Both the position numbers and the translations under genes were made by a program. Shown in pieces: positions 40,386 to 50,750 of a DNA stretch of 64,000 bases (the stretch's first letter is position 1; each line of letters opens with the position of its first letter). This stretch comes from Serripes groenlandicus. Its lineage: Eukaryota > Mollusca > Bivalvia > Cardiida > Cardiidae. The notes beneath the pieces are model-generated. The model made no database searches, had not been told where the DNA came from, and saw only the letters and a program-made list of their open reading frames with translations. Location: positions 30,925,127 to 30,989,126 of the forward strand of contig JASEVX010000005.1 in NCBI GenBank assembly GCA_031761405.1, written 5' to 3'.

Positions 40386-40595
40386 TTTAAATATTTAGTC
40401 AAAAAGACAAATTGCTCATTTTAGTTTAAAATTCTTTATATTGCATTTATTGGTATGCATAAACAAGTGTTTACAATTTATATTAATCACTTTAAATATT
40501 TAGTCAAAAAGACAAATTGCTCATTTTAGTTTAAAATTCTTTATATAACATCAATTGGTATACATAAACAAGTGTTTACAATTTATATTAATCAC
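40386..40595 (+). repeat. 105-bp tandem duplication
   Basis: Two copies of a unit starting TTTAAATATTTAGTCAAAAA, at 40386 and 40491, differing at only a few positions. The unit includes MITE-like GACAAATTGCTCATTTTAG, so a MITE remnant was duplicated with flank. Confidence 0.85.
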
Positions 40596-41020
40596 TTCTG
40601 ATGTTTGTTTCCTGGATTATAACATGTAGTATGCTGCAGATATGATGTACAGTATACAGGAAAGAGCTCTGCGAAACTAAAAACAGTATAAGAAATTTGA
40701 AAAAAGAATTAAAATAGCTCTTTGAGCAGTCTAATAAGATCTATTGTTGTATGTGTAACACCAATAACTTTCCACTATAATAATTACAAAGTAGAGCTCG
40801 TTACAAATCTTGTTGCCAAGAACATTAGTACAGAATTTCAGTAATTCCGAGTACAATAAACACAGCTTCAGCACAGTGCTACTGACTTCTCACCACTATC
40901 AAAGTAACCTATCATTCATGAAGCAGATGAGAAAAATATATCTCTTTACACTTCTCCTTCAAAAAATAACTATTCCAACATTTTTTTATTTATATCACAG
41001 CTTTTTCTGGGTACCAGTAT
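40596..41020. other. No recognisable feature
   Basis: Apart from a weak GTATGCTGCAGATATGATG near 40630, nothing recognised. Confidence 0.4.
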
Positions 41021-41026
41021 TACTTG

Positions 41027-41143
41027 TCCATTTATCCTGACACCTGCCATTCAGTCATAATGCTAACCCCGCAACCCTGAGCGCCAAGCAGGGCAGTCAA
41101 TACTACAATTTTAAAAGTCTTTCGAAATGAGCTACCGGGGCCC
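41027..41143 (-). mobile_element. SINE family 2 fragment
   Basis: Reversed match to 11812-12058: GTCCATTTATCCTGACACC, CTAACCCCGCAACCCTGAG and TTTTAAAAGTCTTTCG. The head ends at GAGCTACCGGGGCC, which is typical of family 1, so it may be a composite. Confidence 0.6.
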
Positions 41144-41339
41144 AAAACAAGCAATTACTCATATTCCTACAATCTTTTTAACTCTTAAATTAATTAGAAA
41201 AATTGTAGACAATATAATTGTTTTCCTAGATATTTTCAAAGCAGACAACTAAATATATCGCATCGAGTGAACATGGTTAATATGACACGTTCATTTCTGA
41301 CGATCAATAGATTTCTTTCATTTTGGATATGATCTCCGT

Positions 41340-41652
41340 CAAAATATTTTCAAAAGACGTCTGCAATGCTTAATAATATTGGGGATACCACAACAATTCT
41401 GCAATTCTCTCAATTTCCTCATCCTATAGTTATATCATCACTTTCCCACGAGCAGCCACATTTTGAAGCATCTACAGCAGATGTTTCAAAACATTGTGGG
41501 AAAAGGAATAATGAAAAAAAATCCTTCATAAAATGTAATTTCTACTTTATTCATAGGTTGTCCTTTCATTGAAACAGATTTCCCGTATTTTCCCTCAGAT
41601 GTTTTCAAAGATAATTCTGCTGCAGATTCTTTCTATGATAGAAAAGTTATAC
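41340..41652. mobile_element. Diverged TTAA MITE pieces
   Basis: AAAATATTTTCAAAAGACGTCTGC, CTACAGCAGATGTTTCAAAAC and ATTCTGCTGCAGATTC. Confidence 0.5.
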
Positions 41653-41667
41653 CATAACCCTAAATAG

Positions 41668-41870
41668 AGCTCTAGATAAGGGGCATTTTTCATGCTCTAA
41701 AAACCTTATTTGACATTCAAACCCTATGTTGTGGGGACTCAAAAGAATCGTCTCAGTTAGACAATTCTTTTGAGTACCCATAACATAGGATTTGGTTGAG
41801 TAATAAGAGAAATATTGCGGGGAAAAGACCGGTTTACTCCCACTGATCTAAGTCCTCTCTCTATATAAGA
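41668..41870. mobile_element. Type-G foldback MITE, most complete copy
   Basis: GAGCTCTAGATAAGGGGC at the left. A central inverted repeat spans 41719-41793 (AACCCTATGTTGTGGGGACT / AGTACCCATAACATAGGATT) with CAAAAGAATCG..CAATTCTTTTG within. TATTGCGGGGAAAAGACC follows to the right. Confidence 0.8.
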
Positions 41871-41949
41871 CTTGATAACCATTTACCTGCCGTGAACATT
41901 TTATTTTCATAATTTAACCCTTTCCCATATCATAATCTCCATCCAATTA

Positions 41950-42035
41950 TTATTAGTCGCCAGGCAGAAGCCCGACTTCTATTTTAAATAGCGTTTCGGA
42001 AATGACATGGGAGGAGAGTTATTATTAGAATTTTC
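41950..42035. repeat. Dispersed repeat R, copy 2
   Basis: ATTAGTCGCCAGGCAGAAGC to GACATGGGAGGAGAG with TTATTATTAG; compare 13254-13350. Confidence 0.65.
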
Positions 42036-42214
42036 TTTTTTAAATGTCTTGAACAATTTTGCTATATAGAGATGAAGACGCCATGATGATGAAGCAATTT
42101 CTCTTTTTACCACCATGTTTTGGAAAATTGTTTGCTTTTTATAACGAGCATGAATCAGGGCACAGATTACCCTTTCGAACTTTCTGTAGCAGATTTCTTT
42201 TGAAAGCATTGTTG

Positions 42215-43316
42215 AACAAGATGTGTTTGTGAAACACTGATGCCCCCCAATGGCAACATCTAGGTCAAAGGTCAAGGTCGCAAGGTATACACATGTGAAA
42301 TATGGTAGCATTACCTGTTATTGTTCAAAAGTAGTGGGGAAGGTTAAAAAAAAAATTGAGAATGGCAACATCTAGGTCAAAGGTAAAGGTCGCAAGGTCA
42401 AAAATGTTGGTACTGACAGAAAGGTCATGTCACAAGGAATACACATGTGAAATATGGTAGCCGTATCTGTTATGGTTCAAAAGTAATGGCCAAGGTTAAT
42501 GTTTTTTTCGAGAATGGCAACATCTAGGTCAAAGGTCAAGGTCAAAAATGTTGGTACTGACATGTGAAATATGGTAGCCATACCTGTTATGGTTCAAAAG
42601 TAATGGCCAAGGTTAAAGTTTTTTTCGAGAATGGCAACATCTAGGTCAAGGTCAAGGTCGCAAGGTACTGACAGAAAGGTCATGTCACAAGGAATACACA
42701 TGTGAAATATGGTAGCCATACCTGTTATGGTTCAAAAGTAATGGCCAAGGTTAAAGTTTTTTTCGAGAATGGCAACATCTAGGTCAAAGGTCAAGGTCGC
42801 AAGGTCAAAAATGTTGGTACTGACAGAAAGGTCATGTCACAAGGAATACACATGTGAAATATGGTAGCCGTACCTGTTATGGTTCAAAAGAAATGGCCAA
42901 GGTTAAAGTTTTTTTTGAGTATGGCAACATCTAGGTCAAAGGTCAAGGTCGCAAGGTCAAAAATGTTGGTACTGACAGAAAGGTCATGTCACAAGGAATA
43001 CACATGTGAAATATGGTAGCCGTATCTGTTATGGTTCAAAAGTAATGGCCAAGGTTAAAGTTTTTTTCGAGAATGGCAACCTCTAGGTCAAAGGTCAAGG
43101 TCGCAAGGTCTAAAATTTTGGTACTGACAGAAAGGTCATGTCACAAGGAATACACATGTGAAATATGGTAGCCGTACCTGTTATGGTTCAAAAGTAGTGG
43201 TCAAGGTTAAAGTTTTTTTTGTGCAGACAGACAGACAGACCAACAGACCAACCAACCAACAGACAGGCCAAAAACTATATGCCCCCCGAATCGGAAATTC
43301 CGTGGGGGCATAAAAA
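42215..43316 (+). mobile_element. HINE/pearl-like element A2 (7 core units)
   Basis: Start AACAAGATGTGTTTGTGAAA with hairpin GTGTTT-GT-GAAACAC, then GATGCCCCCC. Units start at 42252, 42364, 42516, 42633, 42771, 42923 and 43075. Spacings 112, 152, 117, 138, 152 and 152 show a fixed pattern of shortened units. A GACAGACAGACCAACC microsatellite and hairpin ATGCCCCCCGAAT..ATTCCGTGGGGGCAT close it. Very close to A3 at 61143, so both moved recently. Confidence 0.85.
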
Positions 43317-43418
43317 GGAAAAGTTGCTCATAATGACTATTAGGGAATTATTTTAATCTTTTATAATACGTATACACATTGTATTTGTAGAAGTTTCCCA
43401 TGTTTTTGCTTTACAAGT

Positions 43419-44326
43419 CAGGGGTCTATTTCTCCGAACTCCGTAAAGTTACGGACCCGTAAAGTTACAATTTCCGTAGAATTGAAAAAGTTACGGAAGA
43501 GATGCGGAGTTTCAAATGGCATTTCTCCAAACTCCGTATCGTTTTCGTATCTTAGTTGCAGAGTTACGGAGATATAACGTCATTTCTGCTTCCATCCGGG
43601 TCATTATTTTGTTAATTCTCCTGCCTTGTTCTGTTTCAAATCATGTTAGATCTACAGATTGAGCTAAGGAATGCTCCTTTGAAGGGATTTGTAGGCATGG
43701 TAATGCAATACAGTGCTAGGATTATTATAGCCAACTATACATACAGAGTCTATAAGTATACGTCCATGAATAGACCTGGGAGATCAGTAGACTAAGCAGA
43801 GTTTAGATAACTGAGAGTAATTGGCATTGTGATCCCCTAAGTCAAACTCCCGTGGTAGTGCTAGTCTTCAACATATCACTGCGGTGGGCAAAGCTTTAGT
43901 CTCAGCTTCCACCGTAAAATGGCTCAACTAAATTAGGTCATTGGAAAATCCCGAGAATTGATTGGTTAAATTGCACGTATTGATTGGTAAACGCACGTGC
44001 GGTGAACTTATTTATCAACACAACTTTTACTCAAAATTTCTTTCGCGGGGATTTCTTCTCCGTTTCTTCTAATATTTCATGATTTACGAAATATGTTGAC
44101 AAAATAATGATTGATTAAGACAATTTTTCTTATGGACAGGTCTGAGGTGCCCATAAAGTACGGAAAAAGAAGGCTACTACGTCATGAATATCGTAAACTT
44201 ACGGAAGTCCAACAAAATCTCGCAAATCTACGATTTTTCGAGAAATGCAAAATCTCCATAAGTCTGAGAAAGAACAATGGACTTACGGGTCCGTAAGTTT
44301 ACGGAGTTTGGAGAAATAGACCCCTG
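43419..44326. mobile_element. 908-bp element with TIRs of about 45 bp
   Basis: CAGGGGTCTATTTCTCCGAA at the left matches the complement of the right end TTTGGAGAAATAGACCCCTG. The inverted repeats extend through ACTCCGTAAAGTTACGGACC. CAGGG ends are hAT-like, but no 8-bp duplication is visible. The interior has no transposase frame. A 61-codon plus frame at 44111-44296 overlaps the right TIR and is not called. Confidence 0.8.
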
Positions 44327-44344
44327 GTTCATATTTGTTGTATG

Positions 44345-44800
44345 TGGGTAGTAAACCCTTTTCCACATACAGACACTTTTTGATACCTCTTTAGCAGACA
44401 ACTTTTGAAAACATTATGACATTATCCCTTTCCCTCATAAGACAATTCTGCAGCAGACGACTTTGAACATATTTTGTCAAAAAAACCAAACCCTATAAAT
44501 TGTATGGATAACCTTTGACACAAAAGTGGAAAACATTGTGGCAAAAGGAGAAATTGCTTGTTTTGAGCAATTTCTTTTTTTGTCACTATGTTTTCAAAAC
44601 GCCGTCAGCTGCAGACCAGGCGTCAGAAAGCGTCTAAATGAGGAAAATGGATAAGCTATATTTCTCTTTTTGCCACAATGTTTTCCAACTCTTTTCAATA
44701 ATTGTTCTCTCATTTAGAGAATCAAGAGATTTCTCATATTTACGTGAAGATATTATCAAAGTTGTCCAATGCGGATTTTGTCATATGTGGGATAGGGTGA
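44345..44800 (-). mobile_element. TTAA MITE with a younger MITE nested inside
   Basis: CCCTTTTCCACATACAGACAC to AAAACATTATGACA (to 44421), then TTTCTCTTTTTGCCACAATG to GTGGGATAGGGTGAA (44660-44800). The inner copy is 44422-44654. Confidence 0.7.
44422..44654 (+). mobile_element. TTAA MITE, nested copy
   Basis: TTATCCCTTTCCCTCATAAG to GAGGAAAATGGATAA, apex GCTTGTTTTGAGC. Inserted at the ACATTAT position of the host MITE, the same internal spot as the 14977 insertion. Confidence 0.85.
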
Positions 44801-44807
44801 AAAGCAT

Positions 44808-45037
44808 TTAACCCTTTCCCTCATACGACAATACTGCAGCAGACGACTTTGAACATATTTTGTCAAAACATGGAAAATCTCTATAATTGAATGGATAACC
44901 TATGATTAAAAGTGGAAAACATTGTGGCAAAAGGAGAAATTGCACGTTTTGTGCAATTTCTTCTTTTGTCACTATGTTTTCAAAAAGACGTCTGCTGCAG
45001 AGGCGTCAGAAAGCGTCTATATGAGGGAAAGGGTTAA
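44808..45037 (+). mobile_element. TTAA MITE, full length, GCAC-apex
   Basis: 230 bp, intact ends, apex GCACGTTTTGTGC but with GATTAAAAGTGG rather than GACAAAAAG, an exception to the usual linkage. Confidence 0.93.
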
Positions 45038-45124
45038 AGAAATCTGCACAAAATTTCATTACATATAACTAAAATTAAAGTAAAAGCATGAAGGAGAGTA
45101 ACTTCTTACAGACCATGGAGAATT

Positions 45125-45185
45125 GATACCTTAACCCCCCTTTCCCACATACAGCAAATCTACAGCAGACGACTTAAAACCTGTG
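45125..45185 (+). mobile_element. MITE left-end fragment
   Basis: TTAACCCCCCTTTCCCACATAC, TCTACAGCAGACGACTTAAAA. Truncated after about 60 bp. Confidence 0.6.
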
Positions 45186-45201
45186 CTAAAGAACACCTTT
45201 G

Positions 45202-45433
45202 TTAACCCTTTCCCTCATACGACAATTCTGCAGCAGACGACCCTGAACATATTTTGTCAAAACAAAGAAAATCTCTATAATTGAATGGATATTACCTATG
45301 ACAAAAAGTGGAAAACATTGTGGCAAAAGGAGAAATTGCACGTTTTGTGCAATTTCTTCTTTTCTCACTATGTTTTCAAAAAGCCGTCTGCTGGAGAGGC
45401 GTCAGAAAGCGTCTATATGAGGGAAAGGGTTAA
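45202..45433 (+). mobile_element. TTAA MITE, full length, GCAC-apex
   Basis: 232 bp, intact TTAA ends, apex GCACGTTTTGTGC, diagnostic GACAAAAAGTGG. Confidence 0.93.
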
Positions 45434-45589
45434 GCAATTCCCTGTCTATTATACTAAGCAACAACACTTTTTTATTTCCGAATTAATCTTTTTCTGCATA
45501 AATGACCCTGCAATTAAAGACCACCTGCAATTAAAGCCCAGATTGTTCTCTTCTCATTGGTGGTCTTTAAAGACAGGTTGGACTGTACT

Positions 45590-45772
45590 ATGGAAATTCT
45601 CTATAAACGAAAGAACAATTATTGAATAAATAAGAAAACATTGTGGCAAAAGGAGAAATTGCTCATCATGAGCAATTTCTAAAATCTTTAGCCACAATGT
45701 TTTCAAGAAGTCGTCTGCTGCAGTGCTGCAGAGGAAGTCAGGAAGGTGTCAGTATGAGGGAAAATGTTAATA
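45590..45772 (+). mobile_element. TTAA MITE, left truncated
   Basis: ATGGAAATTCTCTATAAACG, apex GCTCATCATGAGC, GTCGTCTGCTGCAGTGCTGC (local duplication) and GAGGGAAAATGTTAA. Confidence 0.65.
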
Positions 45773-46318
45773 TCACCCTTTCCTTTACAGGCGGGCATTA
45801 TACAAAAAGGTGATTTTGACTTACAAAGGGTTCCACATATAATTTTCTAGAGTTTCTTACAATTTGTCTGTAGCGGATATTATGAATACTGTATTATCTA
45901 AAATACAGCCTCTTTCCTATTGGATTTTACGGTCTTGTAATCTTGGAACAAAAATCAAAGCGAGGCATGAAATGGGATTGATTTTCACAATCCCTCTAGA
46001 CACCTATGATCTTTGTTGTGACCTTTCTCATTTTTTGACAATATTTTGTTAGAAAAACTGGTGGTTTACAATAGCACCCAACGATTCTATCTAGACAGCT
46101 TTGAAAAACTTCTGAACACTACAAATGTGTGGGAATGACGAAAGTGCACTTAAACTCTGGGCAGACAAATCCAAAATTGGTCTTATCTATATTTTCAAAG
46201 ATCAACTAAGAAAGATTCAACATAAACCAAACTTGAACTTTCTTGTCATTTTCACAACTCAAAATAATATACTGCAAAGAAACTACTGAGAAGAAAATGT
46301 GAAACCTGTAAACATTTC
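45773..46318. other. Mostly unassigned
   Basis: A 62-codon plus frame at 45864-46052 (MSVADIMNTVLSKIQ…) has no recognisable domain or splice context. Otherwise nothing supported. Confidence 0.3.
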
Positions 46319-46518
46319 ACAATAAACTCTTTCCAACAATTACACCGAATCTGCAGCAAACGCCTTTGAAAAGATCTAGGCAAAAATATAGAAATTACAC
46401 TTAAATTATTGAAAAAAAGTTAACATTGTGATATTTAAAGGAGAAATTTCTCCTTTTGCCTCAGTGTTTTCAAAAGTCGTCTGGTGCAGAAAACCTCTAT
46501 ATGTAGGTTAGGTTTAAA
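46319..46518 (+). mobile_element. TTAA MITE, diverged
   Basis: CAATAAACTCTTTCCAACAATTAC, TCTGCAGCAAACGCC, GAGAAATTTCTCCTTTTGCC, GTCGTCTGGTGCAGAAAACC. Confidence 0.6.
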
Positions 46519-46544
46519 GGACAAGAGAAACTATGAAACCTTTT

Positions 46545-47375
46545 AAACATTTCACAGGGGCAATAGCTCTGCTGAGGCTAATCAGATTTCACTCAACAAC
46601 AACAGACTTTGCCTGTATTTTTATAACTACAATTGAGTGCTCCCCGGAGCACAACATGTGTCACCTGCCGGGGCCTTGGCAGAAATTTTTAATTTTTGAC
46701 AGAAAAGGGCCAATAACTCTGATATAAAAAATATTTGGATTATCCCCCTTTTGTGAACTCATCACAAATATTGATATAAACACTTGTCAGAAGTTTCAAT
46801 CCAATCCTTTGAGTAGAAAAAAAGTAATTTGAAAAAGTAATTTGAAAAAGTAATTTGAAAATTTAAATCTTTGACAGAAAATGGGCAATAACTCTGATAT
46901 AAAAAATATTTGGATTATCCCCCTTTTGTTAACCAATCACACACATTGATATAAACATTTGTCAGAAGTTTCAATGTAATCCTTTAAGTAGAAAAAAGTT
47001 ATATGAAAACGTGACGAAAAAGTGTGACGACAGACAGACGCCGGACAAAAAAATAAGTAATCCGTAAGTGCCTACCATGCTATGCAGGTGACACAAAAAC
47101 AACTACCTACCAAATATCATTGAAATGACTGCATTTGTTGCAAAGAAAATGAATGGATACCATGAAATCTGTGGACTATTCAAAGTCTTAGGGCAATAAC
47201 TCTGCTTAGGCTAATCAGATGGCACCCAAAAATAGACTTTGCCTTTATTTATTTAAAACAACTACCCACCAAATAACATTGAAATGTCTACATTCGAAAA
47301 ATGCAAAGAAAATTAGTGGATACCATGAAATCTGTGAACTATTCAAAGTCTTAGGGCAATAACTCTGCTTAGAAT
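46545..47375 (+). repeat. Tandem repeat L, interrupted by element E
   Basis: The unit GGGCAATAACTCTGCTTAGG, CTAATCAGAT, then AACAACTACCCACCAAATA occurs at 46545, 47189 and partly 47352. The first unit is broken between TTATAACTACAA and AAAACAACTACC by element E. Confidence 0.75.
46637..47094 (+). mobile_element. HINE/pearl-like element E
   Basis: Near the left end is a hairpin GTGCTCC-CC-GGAGCAC (46637-46652) and GTGTCACCTGC (46658-46668). The last matches exactly, inverted, GCAGGTGACAC at the right (47084-47094). A core unit of about 230 bp containing GACAGAAAATGGGCAATAAC and GGATTATCCCCCTTTTGT is present twice. GACGACAGACAGACGCCGGAC is the microsatellite remnant. Confidence 0.72.
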
Positions 47376-47383
47376 ATATATAA

Positions 47384-47440
47384 GTAAACTCTGGTCTGCA
47401 TCATGTCCATTATCCATTAAGATATCGTCATAGATTCTAA
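47384..47440 (-). other. Possible short exon
   Basis: On the minus strand TTTTGTTTTCTTTAG is a good acceptor, followed by codons for IYDDILMDNGHDADQ and a weak GTTTAC donor. It lies at the edge of repeat L. Unknown family. Easily a chance match. Confidence 0.2.
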
Positions 47441-47950
47441 AGAAAACAAAAGTAAAGATATTCTTCTGGATTGCCAATGGAGGGTAAGAATTTTCACACA
47501 ATGTTTTCAAAAGGGTTGTAAAGAATCTTGTGTATAAGTAAATGGTAAATAAAAAGAAGAATGGATGCAAAGTAATTGAGCAGGTGTGTCGGCGGACAGT
47601 GCGCTCAACCTTTTCGTGCTTGCCAATAAAACAAAACTTTTTTGGGTGGTACAGAATTCATAACCAAGTACTTTGTCAAACTATGCTTATAGGCAAAGTA
47701 CTTTATAAGTTGAAAAAGGGTCATCATTCTTACAAAAATCTTCACTTCAGTCAGTTAGCCAGTACCATCAGTGCTTTGAAAGAGCCAATCAAATAAAAGG
47801 GAGATTTTCAGACACTGTCAGCTTTAATTCAATTTCCATTTTTTTATCTGAAAATCTTTAATTCCTTTTGAATATTTCATGAAAGAAAACGTGCTTGTTG
47901 GGATAGTGTCACTGTTAAATTAAGACCTAGTTTTTGCAATTTTCTCAGAC
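47441..47950. other. No recognisable feature
   Basis: Unassigned. A plus frame at 47542-47796 (84 codons, Lys-rich) shows no known motif. Confidence 0.35.
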
Positions 47951-47951
47951 A

Positions 47952-49945
47952 AGGGCCTCAACCCTTTTTACTGAGAGTTGGGTTTGGTGCTTTCTTAAGC
48001 CCCATCACACTTATTTTGAATCAGCAGGAATCAGCCGGAATGGAAAAAATTGAAAAATTCGAACCACATTCGGGCTGGAAATCCAAATTGACCAACATTC
48101 CTAATCTTTGTTTGAATGCCTCTCGAATATTTAGAATGAACTTCGATCCCTCTTCGAATGATTCTTGCACACTCCGAGTGTATATGCTTTCGAATGCAGT
48201 TTAAATGCAGTTGGAACACAAAAGGAATACTTAAAACGCTGTTAGGAGGCAGGAAGAATAATACGATCGCCCTTCGATTGGCGTAAAAATGCATTTCGAC
48301 TGCTGTAGGAATACTCCCCGAAGTCTGATTCGAATGTACTTCGAATACTGCACGAAGACACTCAAATGTCTCCGGAATACATGCCGAATACCTTAAGATC
48401 AACTACGAACTCATATAAGATGCACCTCAAATACTTCGAATATATTCCAAACGTGCTTAGAATGTTACACGAATGTCCCAAGTACACAACAATGGCTGAA
48501 TCGGGATGCATTCTGGATGCATTCCGGCACATTCAAAACATTCTGGATGGATTCGAAGTGGTTTGCGATTTCAATTTTCCCTCGAACTGTATAGGAATGT
48601 TTCGAATGTTGTTGGAAGCCAGTAAGAATACTAAGAATGCAACTAGAATGCTGATGGAATACACTCCGATTGCCGTTCGATATTTTTCCACTTCGAATGC
48701 ACATCGAAAGTTTTGAACATGTTCAAAACTTTCGAGCGGGCCACAAGAATGTGCAAGAATGTGCCCGAAGGTTAGGAATGTATTAAGAATGCGATACAAA
48801 CTTTACGAATGAACTTCGAATCAGCCGGAATGTACGAAAAAATGTCATTCCAACGGCATTCCGGCTAATTCCGCCTTAGTGTGACTAGGGTATTAGATAT
48901 GGGTCTCAACTCATTTGACTGAATGATAGGGTTAGTGCTTGCTGAGATATGGGGTCTCAATCCATTTGACTGAGTGATGGGGGTTAGTGCTGATTGAGAT
49001 ATGGGGCCTCAGCCCATTTAACTGAGTGTTTGGGGTAGTGCTTTCTGAGATATGGGGTCTCAACCCATTTGACTGAGTAATGGGGTTGGTGCTTACTGAG
49101 ATATGGGGTCTCAGCCCTTTTGACTGAGTGTTTGGGGTAAGTGCTTACTGAGATATGGGGTCTTAACCCATTTGACTGAGTAATGGGGTTAGTGCTTACT
49201 GAGATATGGGGTCTCAACCCATTTTGACTGCATGCTGGGTCTAGTGCTTACTGAGATATGGGGTCTCAACCCATTTGACTGAGTGATGGGGGTTAGTGCT
49301 GATTGAGATATGAGGCATCAGCCCATTTAACTGAGTGTTTGGGTTGGTGCTTGCTGAGATATGGGGTCTCAACCCATTTGACTGCACTTGCTGAGATATG
49401 GGGTCTGAACCCATTTGACTGAGTGATGGGGGTAAGTGCTTGCTGAGATATGGGGTCTCAACCCATTTGACTGAGTGTTTGGGTTAGTGCTTGCTGAGAT
49501 ATGGGGTCTCAACTCATTTGACTGAGTGATGGGGGTTAGTGCTGATTGAGATATGGGGTCTCAACCCATTTGACTGCATGATGGGTCTAACGCTTACTGA
49601 GATATGGGGTCTCAACCCATTTGACTTCATGATGGGTCTAGTGCTAACTGAGATATGGGGTCTCAACCCATTTGACTGCATGATGGGTCTAGCGCTTACT
49701 GAGATATGGGGTCTCAACTCATTTGACTGAGTGATGGGTCTAGTGCTTACTGAGATATGGGGGCTCAACCCATTTGACTGCATGATGGGTCTAGTGCTTA
49801 CTGAGATATGGGGTCTCAACCCATTTGAATGAGTGATGGGGGTTAGTGCTGATTGAGATATGGGGCCTCAAACCCATTTGACTGAGTGTTTTGGTTAGTG
49901 CTTTCTGAGGTATGGGGCCTCAACCCATTCAACTGAATGTTGGGG
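47952..49945 (+). repeat. 52-bp tandem array, about 20 units, interrupted by a TIR element
   Basis: The unit reads GAGATATGGGGTCTCAACCC, ATTTGACTGAGTGATGGG, then TTAGTGCTTACT. One unit lies at 47952-47997. The array resumes at 48896 and runs to about 49945. Many units share TTTGACTGCATGATGGGTCT, suggesting higher-order subgroups. Both strands read as open frames because 52-54 bp variants mix; these are not genes. Confidence 0.9.
47998..48892. mobile_element. 895-bp TIR element inserted in the 52-bp array with a TTA duplication
   Basis: Ends AGCCCCATCACACT and GTGTGACTAGGGTA are imperfect inverted repeats. TTA lies on both sides (47995-47997, 48893-48895). Removing the element restores GTGCTTTCTTAGATATGGG, matching the array unit GTGCTTACTGAGATATGGG. 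The interior is made of GAATGT/CTTCGAAT-type repeats with no real gene despite several open frames. A 3-bp TTA duplication fits PIF/Harbinger-type insertion. Confidence 0.8.
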
Positions 49946-49969
49946 TTTAAAGTGACAGACAAACTATTT

Positions 49970-50115
49970 TGACCTTTCCCATAAACAGACGTATAATGAT
50001 ACATCTGCAGTAAACATCTTTTGAACATTTAGTGACAATAAGTGAGATAATCCATATTTTAACCTAGAGGTTTTCATCTGCTGCATATGTGCTGTATCTG
50101 GGAAAGGGTTAACCA
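49970..50115. mobile_element. TTAA MITE, internally deleted
   Basis: GACCTTTCCCATAAACAGACG, ACATCTGCAGTAAACATC, CATCTGCTGCATATGTGCTG and CTGGGAAAGGGTTAA. Confidence 0.65.
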
Positions 50116-50287
50116 CTTTATTGATTCAATATTCTTCAAGGTGTCTGCTATGAAATCATTTATGAGCAATTCCTCCTTTTCCCACAATATCTTGTCGTCC
50201 ACTTTTTCCATAGATATTTACAAAACAGACGACTCAAATCATGCTATAAAAGGTAAACAGTAAGACAAATTAGCCGACCCATGATGT

Positions 50288-50518
50288 TTAACCCTTTCCC
50301 ACATACGACAATTCTGCAGCAGATGACTTTGAACAAATTTTGTCAAAAACTGGAAAATCTCTATAATTGAATGGATAACCTATGACTGAAAGTGGAAAAA
50401 CATTGTGGCAAAAGGAGAAATTGCTCGTTTTGAGCAATTTCTTCTTTTGTCGCGATGTTTCCAAAAAGCCGTCTGCTGCAGAGGCGTCAGAAAGCGTCTA
50501 TATGAGGGAAAGGCTTAA
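50288..50518 (+). mobile_element. TTAA MITE, full length, GCTC-apex
   Basis: TTAACCCTTTCCCACATACG to GAGGGAAAGGCTTAA, apex GCTCGTTTTGAGC, GACTGAAAGTGG. Confidence 0.92.
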
Positions 50519-50565
50519 ACAAGCCATGTATTGTAAAGGTGTCTACCAAAAGTTGTCTGCATCAG

Positions 50566-50750
50566 GGAGGGTTTACCATGGAAACAGCCAACAATTTGTA
50601 TTCAAAAGAAATGACAAAACCATTGAGGTCAATCCCGACTCTATTATTTCCGTCTGTCAATCGCTCACTGACCATTCCAATCATGCCCGTTATGATATTT
50701 CTATTCCTTCCTTGAGTAACATACCACTTGGAACAGCTTCCCTCATATAG
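50566..50750 (+). other. Coding-like segment, product unknown
   Basis: In one plus frame the DNA reads GRVYHGNSQQFVF, RNDKTIEVNPDSIISV and CQSLTDHSNHARYDI, then stops at TAG within MITE-like CTCATATAG. Codon use and GC content are more gene-like than the flanks. A possible AG acceptor at 50564-50565 overlaps a sequence resembling a MITE end (TTGTCTGCATCAG). It could be the end of a host exon or a scrap of a retroelement polyprotein. I do not recognise it. Confidence 0.3.

Larger units (their letters stand above)
42165..44352 (-). mobile_element. One TTAA MITE split by a HINE-like and a long-TIR element
   Basis: MITE pieces are TTACCCTTTCGAACTTTCTG to AAAGCATTGTTG (before 42215), GAAAAGTTGCTCATAATGAC to TTTTTGCTTTACAAG (43317-43418), and TCATATTTGTTGTATGTGGG (44330-44352). 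Removing the two insertions gives about 180 bp in correct family order. Confidence 0.65.

Noticed and set aside
48031..48799. Several overlapping frames of 79-123 codons on both strands.
   Set aside because: All fall within the repeat-built TIR element 47998-48892. Openness on both strands follows from its GAATGT/TTCGAA repeats.
48984..49819. Repeated RPHISVSTRPIMQSNGL peptide.
   Set aside because: By-product of the 52-54-bp tandem array; frames shift between units.
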